Of a stretch of DNA of 64,000 bases, positions 59,031 to 64,000 are shown one piece after another. A model generated the notes under the pieces. The model was not told where the DNA came from and did not search any database. It worked only from the letters and a program-made list of their open reading frames with translations. The DNA is from Armatimonadetes bacterium DC (GTDB lineage Bacteria; Armatimonadota; Fimbriimonadia; Fimbriimonadales; GBS-DC): contig LDYB01000023.1 in assembly GCA_001442985.1 (NCBI GenBank), positions 124,001 through 188,000 of the forward strand, written 5' to 3'. The position numbers were made by a program, and so were the translations under genes. Numbering within the stretch: the stretch's first letter is position 1; the number at the start of each line of letters is the position of its first letter.

Positions 59031-61985
59031 CTACGGCAACGCCACTGCGACCTCCAGACCGCCATATGCCTGCACCTGCTGGGAGCGCATGCGCCATTCG
59101 GTCTCCCCAAAACGCCCCCTGCCCCACACCAGCGCGACCCAGCCCCCCGGCAGGGCACGCGACTCGCCTGCGGGAATCGTCATCGCGAGGGGAACCCACA
59201 GGTCAGGGTGCTGGCGCCCCTGCTCGTCTTTGAAGAAGGAGCAACGCCACGCCAGCGGGTTCAGTGGGATGGCTCCGTAAAAGCGGTTCGCGGCGCGGTC
59301 TTCCCACACGCCTGCGTTCAGGTAGTAGTTCGGCACGCCGCCTGCCTCGTCGTCAGCGTCGCTGCCGCCCAGCAGGCTCAGAGGGTAGTGGTAGATGCCT
59401 CTCACCTCCATCGGCTGCTTACCCCGGTTCTGGAGCGTGAAATAGCGCACGAGCATCAAGCCGTTCACCAGCATAAATTCCCACTCAACGGCGAAGGGAA
59501 TATCCGGCGCATCGGGTTCGGGCTGGTGAAAGAGCCAGCCGCGCCCATACTCGATATCTTCAACCTGAACAAAACCGAGTGCGTGCTGGTTGGGCGCGAG
59601 CCAGCGGTTCTCGCTGCGCACCTGCCAGAGCACCACCGTGTAGCGTCCATACGGCTCGCCCTGCCAGCGCAGTTCGCCAATCGGCGCACGCTCGGCACTG
59701 AAACGCAACTGCAGGGGCAGGTGTTGGGAGCCTATCTGCGCGTCGGGCGCCAGCCGATAGTACTGCTGGGGGCGCGCCGTGCGTGGACGCTCCGCCGCAA
59801 AACTCAGCGTATACTCCCGCTGTTCGCCCGGTCTGAGGTTCTGCAGATAGACCCACGCACGCTCGCGATACAACGGCTCCACTGTGAATCGCACGGGCTT
59901 GCCCTCGCGCGTGCGACAGGCGAAAGCGCCCTTCCAGCGCGAGGCAGGGTTGTTCGGCGGCAAATCCACACACACCCAGCCTGTGAACGCCTGCTCGCCG
60001 CGATTGCGTACAACAAACGGCAGGCGCATCGAGTCGGCGCCTATCTGGGCTTTCGCCGTTAGCACAGGGCGCGTCTCCGTCGGCTGGGGACTGCGCTCCC
60101 AGAAGCGTCGGGAAGCCGCGTGAATCTCATACGCACGGCGGTGAACCTCTGTTGCGGTGGCAACCAGTTCCCTGTAGGGTACACCCTGCTCGTTGACCAG
60201 CCCATAGTTGCTATCTTCAGGGAAGGTGCGGCTGACGCCCTGCGCAGGCTCATCCACCCACATAAAGAAGTTGGAGCCGACCACGAAGGGCAGCGACAGG
60301 GCGGTCTCCTGAAAGATTCGGAAGCATCGGGCACGCTGGGATTGGGTATCTACCCGCATGCCTGCGCCATGCTTGCAAGGTAGCCCGCTGTCCAGCGCAG
60401 GGAAGCTCCACTCGGTTATCATCAGCGGGCGTTTGCTTTCTTTGTGCCACTGGCGCAGGCGCTCCTCCCAGTCCAGCACGCGCCCCTGACGGAGGTCTAT
60501 GCGCGGGTAGGTATTGACGCTGATCACATCGCAGTATTCGCCTGCGATATCCCAGAGAGGCGGGGCATCGCCTGCGAAGCGGCAGCCCAGAATCAAATGG
60601 TTCGGGTCGTGTTTGCGGATGGCGCGGGTGGCAGTTTCAAAATAGCGTCGCGCCGCCAGCCGCACGAAGGCGATTCCGTCCTGCTGGGCGCGTGGGGTGC
60701 GGATAGCAGGTGGGGTATCGCTCTCCGCAATCTCCCGAAAGTCGCGCAGGTTCGCCTCCCAAGCGCGATTGAAAGCCGCGATATCTCCCTTGTAGCGCTG
60801 GCGGAGCAGGTCAGCAAGCGCGACTCGCGCCGTGTGCCCCGCAGGACGACGCAACGCCTCCACCGCCAGCCCCCACGGCAGGTAATCTTTGCCGAACCAT
60901 TCCAGCTCGTTATCCAGCATGTAGCCCAGCAGCCACGGATCGTCGCGGTTGGGGCGACAGCGCTCGTAGGCAATCCAATCGCACCACGACTCCCATTCGG
61001 GCGAAAACACATTCGGGAAACCCGTCCAGTGGACGGGTTTCACCAGGTCGTCATGATACGCGAAGCCCTGCCCCATGCCCAGAATCTGCTCGGGGTGGGG
61101 CAGTCCTTTGTGGCGCAGGTAGACGGAATGGTTGACTCCCAGCGCGGTGAAGCCCCATGCTTTGAGCCGTTGCAGGGTCTCTTCCGCCCAGCGCGCTTCG
61201 GAGCCGTGCCGGCGCTCCATATTGCGGTGATAGGGCGCGTAGCCCAGCGCTTCGCACCAGTGGACGAAGTAGCTGGCGTGGTCAGTGCCCAGCGCGAGAA
61301 ACAGGTTGCCGCTGGGGTCTATGAACCACCAGACGCCCTCCACCTGTTCCACGCGGAAAAAGCCTGTGGCACGCTGGCGGGCAGGCTTAACACGGGCGCG
61401 CACAGGCGGCGGTTTAAGTATCACCCCAGAGGGCGTGAAGGGCTTCATGCGCTCGATGCGGGCATCGCGAATTGTTGCCTGAAAGCCGTTCACCACGATG
61501 CCCATCTCGCCCCAGTAGATGCCCTCTCGGAACCGCCACCCCCCTCGCCAGCAGAGCGTGTCGCCTTCCCACACTTCGCCCACAATCTTCTGGTTGTCCC
61601 ACTCGATTCGGAGGCGGTAGGGGGTTTCGTAGTTCCACTGCCAGCCTTCGCGCGTGTAGGCGAGGCTTTCGTCGGGCACGACGCCTTCCTGCGAGAGCCA
61701 CTGCCCGCCATACATCTGTTGCAGTTCCACGAAGTGGCGTCGGTCGGCATCGTCGGGCGCTTCCACGAGGTTCAGGCGCCAGTGATTACGCTCGTTGCGC
61801 CAGAGGGTCAGCCCTGCAGTCTTCCACTGACTGGTGGTCGCGCGATGCAGGGTGAACACTGCGGAGAACGCGCCCGCCTCCGAAGAGGAATCACGCCATA
61901 GGAGCGGCGCTCCAATCCCCCGCACGGCAATACTGCCATCGGGCTGCTCCCGATAACCGAACGGGAGTCTTTTCCACGGTTGCAT
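59031..61985 (-). CDS. Large clan GH-A glycoside hydrolase (agarase/beta-galactosidase-like)
   Basis: A 984-residue enzyme without signal peptide. The first ~200 residues form a beta-sandwich binding domain. A (beta/alpha)8 barrel follows, with the acid/base in LGYMLDNELEWFG (E360) and the nucleophile in PLMITEWSFPALDSG (E525), the two glutamates of clan GH-A. About 330 further residues are beta-sandwich. The barrel resembles GH50/GH86 agarases and GH42-like enzymes, but I cannot fix the family. Start ATG 61985 has only a weak ribosome binding site. Confidence 0.78.
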   Translation of the reverse strand: MQPWKRLPFGYREQPDGSIAVRGIGAPLLWRDSSSEAGAFSAVFTLHRATTSQWKTAGLTLWRNERNHWRLNLVEAPDDADRRHFVELQQMYGGQWLSQEGVVPDESLAYTREGWQWNYETPYRLRIEWDNQKIVGEVWEGDTLCWRGGWRFREGIYWGEMGIVVNGFQATIRDARIERMKPFTPSGVILKPPPVRARVKPARQRATGFFRVEQVEGVWWFIDPSGNLFLALGTDHASYFVHWCEALGYAPYHRNMERRHGSEARWAEETLQRLKAWGFTALGVNHSVYLRHKGLPHPEQILGMGQGFAYHDDLVKPVHWTGFPNVFSPEWESWCDWIAYERCRPNRDDPWLLGYMLDNELEWFGKDYLPWGLAVEALRRPAGHTARVALADLLRQRYKGDIAAFNRAWEANLRDFREIAESDTPPAIRTPRAQQDGIAFVRLAARRYFETATRAIRKHDPNHLILGCRFAGDAPPLWDIAGEYCDVISVNTYPRIDLRQGRVLDWEERLRQWHKESKRPLMITEWSFPALDSGLPCKHGAGMRVDTQSQRARCFRIFQETALSLPFVVGSNFFMWVDEPAQGVSRTFPEDSNYGLVNEQGVPYRELVATATEVHRRAYEIHAASRRFWERSPQPTETRPVLTAKAQIGADSMRLPFVVRNRGEQAFTGWVCVDLPPNNPASRWKGAFACRTREGKPVRFTVEPLYRERAWVYLQNLRPGEQREYTLSFAAERPRTARPQQYYRLAPDAQIGSQHLPLQLRFSAERAPIGELRWQGEPYGRYTVVLWQVRSENRWLAPNQHALGFVQVEDIEYGRGWLFHQPEPDAPDIPFAVEWEFMLVNGLMLVRYFTLQNRGKQPMEVRGIYHYPLSLLGGSDADDEAGGVPNYYLNAGVWEDRAANRFYGAIPLNPLAWRCSFFKDEQGRQHPDLWVPLAMTIPAGESRALPGGWVALVWGRGRFGETEWRMRSQQVQAYGGLEVAVALP

Positions 61986-62187
61986 GTCTCACATGCTTGT
62001 TTTGAGGGGATGGGCGAATCTCCTGCTGCCCTCGGGGCGACTGATGAGCGCCTATGAGCGCCAGCGTTTCGTTGCGAGAGGCAGGTCTCACTGGACAAAG
62101 CCCGCTTTCGGGGGCAACTTTTCCCACTGAATCAGATTCCTCCGCCAGCGTGAGTTTGGAAACGCCCACAAGGGGCAGGGTTGCGTC

Positions 62188-63153
62188 TCAGCACCCCTGC
62201 CCGAACTGGAATAGAACGGTCAGCAGGTCAGCGTCATCTACAATCCCGTCGCAGTTGGTGTCTTCCGCCAGTCCAGAGCCAGTGTTGCCGAAGGCGAACA
62301 GCACTGCCAGCAGGTCGGCGTCATCCACGCAGCCGTTGCCGTCCACATCGGCGGAGGTCACGATAGCGTCCGCTTCAGTCGCTGCGCCCCTCACCTTCAT
62401 GTAGAACGAGGCGCGCGGATTACCATTGAACCAGTAGTAACCCGCTCCGTAAGAGCCGTTGCATCTCGTGTCGCCTTCCCAGTAGAAGGTGTCGCCCTCA
62501 TAGCCGGGTCCTGAAGCAAGCCACCAGCCAGGTCCGCCGCCCTCATACAGGGGAGCGCAATACTGCGGGAACTTGACGCCTATCCAGAAGCGATCGTACT
62601 GGTTGCCGTCGGTACCTGTGAACTCGAAAGTCGACACAGAGTGGGGGGCGCAGCGTGGGAAAGTCAGGCTGACGACATAAGTTCCTGGGTCGAGATTACC
62701 CAGCGAGATGTCCTCTACTGCCAGCATTACGCCTGTGTCAACACCGCCAGAAGCGTCTGAGGGCGCCAGATAGAGCGAGATAACCACCGGCTGCTGTGCC
62801 GTAGCGGGCACATAGAACGAGACATCTACCTGAGTGATAAAGTAGGTGTTGTCTCCATCCGTGTCGAGGCTGTTGGGGATGTTCGCGTCGTCAAAGGTGA
62901 TGTTGGATACTGGGAAGTAATAGCCTGCGTAGGTCGTGTTGTCGACGAGGGTTGTCGGCGCGGCAGGGAAGAAATCGCCCCCGTTCGGAGCAGAACCGCC
63001 GAATGGGGCAGGCAACAGGGAGACTGGCACTGCAGGCACCGGTAAGCCATGAACCGGTCGTACCCGAATCTGAGGCGCGAGTTCAGCCTGCGCGTATGCG
63101 CTTAGTAAGGTCGCACCCATCACTGCTGTAAGCCATCCTATCCTGTTCATCAT
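62188..63153 (-). CDS. Secreted protein with dockerin-like tail
   Basis: A 321-residue protein: signal peptide (WLTAVMGATLLSAYAQA), a beta-sandwich body with several aromatic loops (YWEGDTRCNGSYGAGYYWF), and two calcium loops at the end, DVDGNGCVDDADLLAVLFAF and DTNCDGIVDDADLLTVLFQF, closing with FGQGC. Same tail as at 13666-15108 and at the left edge. AAGGAGCG precedes ATG 63153. A short hairpin overlaps its stop codon (62172-62202). Confidence 0.86.
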   Translation of the reverse strand: MMNRIGWLTAVMGATLLSAYAQAELAPQIRVRPVHGLPVPAVPVSLLPAPFGGSAPNGGDFFPAAPTTLVDNTTYAGYYFPVSNITFDDANIPNSLDTDGDNTYFITQVDVSFYVPATAQQPVVISLYLAPSDASGGVDTGVMLAVEDISLGNLDPGTYVVSLTFPRCAPHSVSTFEFTGTDGNQYDRFWIGVKFPQYCAPLYEGGGPGWWLASGPGYEGDTFYWEGDTRCNGSYGAGYYWFNGNPRASFYMKVRGAATEADAIVTSADVDGNGCVDDADLLAVLFAFGNTGSGLAEDTNCDGIVDDADLLTVLFQFGQGC

Positions 63154-63183
63154 ACCGCACGCTCCTTTTCGGTTGGTAACGGT

Positions 63184-63189
63184 ATTATA
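63184..63189 (-). promoter_or_regulatory. Candidate -10 of the dockerin-like gene
   Basis: TATAAT on the minus strand, 31 bp before the start codon at 63153. The -35 region is poor (near TTAATG). It lies between the gene and repeat copy C. Confidence 0.5.
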
Positions 63190-63219
63190 CCCCCATTTTT
63201 TTGGGAACCATTAATTTAG

Positions 63220-63429
63220 GAGACTGTCTCGGAATTTCGCGTTTGAATCCAGACGGGTGAACCCGTTCCTATCAAACAAAGCCAGCCTCCGCTGGCTATA
63301 GCCCCCTGTTTACGGGGATTGGGGGGCTGAGCCGACGCAGGTCGGCTTCGTCTCATGGGAACGGAACCTCAGCCGTCTGGCGTCAGCGCGGTGCAATTCT
63401 GTTGCTTGCTCGCTTTCCGAGACAGCCTC
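63220..63429. mobile_element. MITE-like element, repeat copy C
   Basis: A 210-bp non-coding element with 15-bp terminal inverted repeats, GAGACTGTCTCGGAA (63220-63234) and TTCCGAGACAGCCTC (63415-63429), one mismatch. It has an internal palindrome GCCGACGCAGGTCGGC and the blocks shared with copies A and B. The left flank ends TTAG and the right starts TTGG, so no clear target duplication is seen. The terminal sequence resembles insertion-sequence ends of the GGCTGTC type; no transposase is in the window. Confidence 0.75.
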
Positions 63430-63585
63430 TTGGACCCCTTTTTTGGCTCTGGAACCACTCTGCTCGCATGTGTGGACTTGCGCAGGAACGGGATTGGATA
63501 CGAGATTAACCCGGAGATTGCTCTCGAGGCTGTGCGCCGACTGCGAAGCTATCAGGTCCCCCTCATAGAAAACTCTGGAGGTTAG
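63430..63585 (+). pseudogene. Truncated DNA methyltransferase (C-terminal fragment)
   Basis: Right after the repeat the frame reads LDPFFGSGTTLLACVDLRRN, then GIGYEINPEIALEAVRRLRS, and ends at 63585. This is SAM-binding motif I (DPFxGSGTT) and the following helix of an N4/N6 DNA methyltransferase, with only ~25 residues after it. The catalytic DPPY-type motif and all upstream sequence are missing, and only 66 bp separate the repeat from the next gene. So the enzyme is dead. The break falls exactly at the repeat boundary. Confidence 0.75.
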
Positions 63586-63590
63586 AACTC

Positions 63591-63818
63591 ATGGCACGCT
63601 CATGGGAGAGTGTTCGCCAGAAAATTTCCCTGACACAAGGACTACTTCAAGAGGTCGGTCTCAGCTTAGAGGCAATCATTGGAAGAATCTGTCGTGTAGA
63701 GATGCACTGGCCCTTCGGAGGCAAGCCTGCTATCAGGCTTAACCTCAACCTGTTAAGGGTGCAATTCCTCCCCATTAGAGAGTTCCCCAAAGGCTTGCCC
63801 TTCGTGGAATCCACTTAA
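63591..63818 (+). CDS. Small ORF after the methyltransferase remnant
   Basis: A 75-residue ORF starting MARSWESVRQKISLTQGLLQ, with GGAGG upstream and only 5 bp after the methyltransferase stop. I do not recognise it. Its place suggests the start of a partner restriction enzyme, now truncated; the abrupt C-terminus (FPKGLPFVEST) would fit. It may also be an intact small protein. Confidence 0.4.
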   Translation: MARSWESVRQKISLTQGLLQEVGLSLEAIIGRICRVEMHWPFGGKPAIRLNLNLLRVQFLPIREFPKGLPFVEST

Positions 63819-63853
63819 GGGTATACTACTCTCATCACTCTGGGGGTTTTGCC

Positions 63854-64000
63854 ATGGCGATAACGGCGTATGAATGGTCTGGACGCTTGCGTCCCTATCG
63901 GTGGCGCGTGCGCATGTTGCTGGCGTGGAAGCTGGGGGCGATCGGGGGGACGGCAGGTGCGCTCACCTCGGCGCTACTGAGCCTTCTCGACTGGCGCGCT
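63854..64000 (+). CDS. N-terminus of a membrane protein (3' end outside window)
   Basis: 49 codons are visible from ATG 63854. A basic stretch (RLRPYRWRVRMLLAWK) is followed by a hydrophobic segment (LGAIGGTAGALTSALLSLL), probably the first membrane helix. TATACT at 63822-63827 is a likely -10. Family cannot be told. Confidence 0.6.
   Translation, partial: MAITAYEWSGRLRPYRWRVRMLLAWKLGAIGGTAGALTSALLSLLDWRA

Noticed and set aside
60444-61901. 485-codon open frame on the plus strand
   Set aside because: Antisense to the GH-A glycosidase; no domain, no ribosome binding site.
1-64000. CRISPR array to accompany the CARF protein
   Set aside because: No regularly spaced direct repeats and no cas genes were seen; the repeats present are palindromic, few and irregularly spaced.

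Overview
The window is GC-rich bacterial chromosome, densely coded on both strands. Several features point to a diderm of the Armatimonadota (Fimbriimonadia-like lineages); this is an inference from content, not a database match. They are a kdsB gene (LPS sugar activation), PEP-CTERM surface proteins, secreted proteins ending in paired 'DxNxDGxVDDADLLxVLF' dockerin-like calcium repeats, DUF1559-type pseudopilin-like proteins, and large GH-A and GH116 glycosidases. No rRNA, tRNA or CRISPR array was seen.

Layout. 1-5.0 kb: the 5' part of a secreted dockerin-like protein (minus strand). It diverges from an operon of a Gfo/Idh/MocA oxidoreductase, an R2-like ligand-binding oxidase, a stand-alone CARF protein and a PIN-like nuclease candidate. 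5.4-10.1 kb: hydroxyacid dehydrogenase, anchored beta-propeller and GH116 glucosidase. 10.1-16 kb: PEP-CTERM protein, AraC regulator, a DUF4097/DUF2089 pair and a secreted propeller/DUF1559 pair. 16-22 kb: anchored unknown, enoyl-CoA hydratase, pfkA, a VapBC-like module and mutS2. 22.3-26.2 kb: a cheC-D-B-R-Y-X cluster with no cheA, cheW or receptor. 26.3-28.5 kb: CcmAB-like ABC exporter and a SpoIIM-family protein. 28.7-33.3 kb: DUF1015, kdsB, MerR and a GT2-TPR protein, then a candidate small RNA. 33.6-44.7 kb: OsmC, ruvC, a tandem retropepsin-PDZ protein, ECF sigma/anti-sigma, HD-GYP and HDOD signalling, rsmG, GT4, recJ and hppD. 44.7-54 kb: a double-VWA membrane protein, PBP2, PBP1A and an acyl-CoA ligase. 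54-64 kb: PEP-CTERM protein behind a structured leader, amine oxidase, acetyl-CoA synthetase, a large GH-A enzyme, another dockerin-like protein, and a repeat inserted at the edge of a broken DNA methyltransferase.

The strongest candidate for an undescribed system is the R2lox-CARF-PIN operon (2499-5017). It pairs a CRISPR-type cyclic-oligonucleotide sensor fold with a predicted RNase, translationally coupled, with no CRISPR locus in the window. Three other signals stand out. At least fourteen genes have a -10 hexamer only 6-12 bp before the start codon and no Shine-Dalgarno, which suggests leaderless mRNAs. A three-way-junction leader precedes a PEP-CTERM gene. A family of modular palindromic intergenic repeats includes one MITE-like copy that abuts a truncated methyltransferase.
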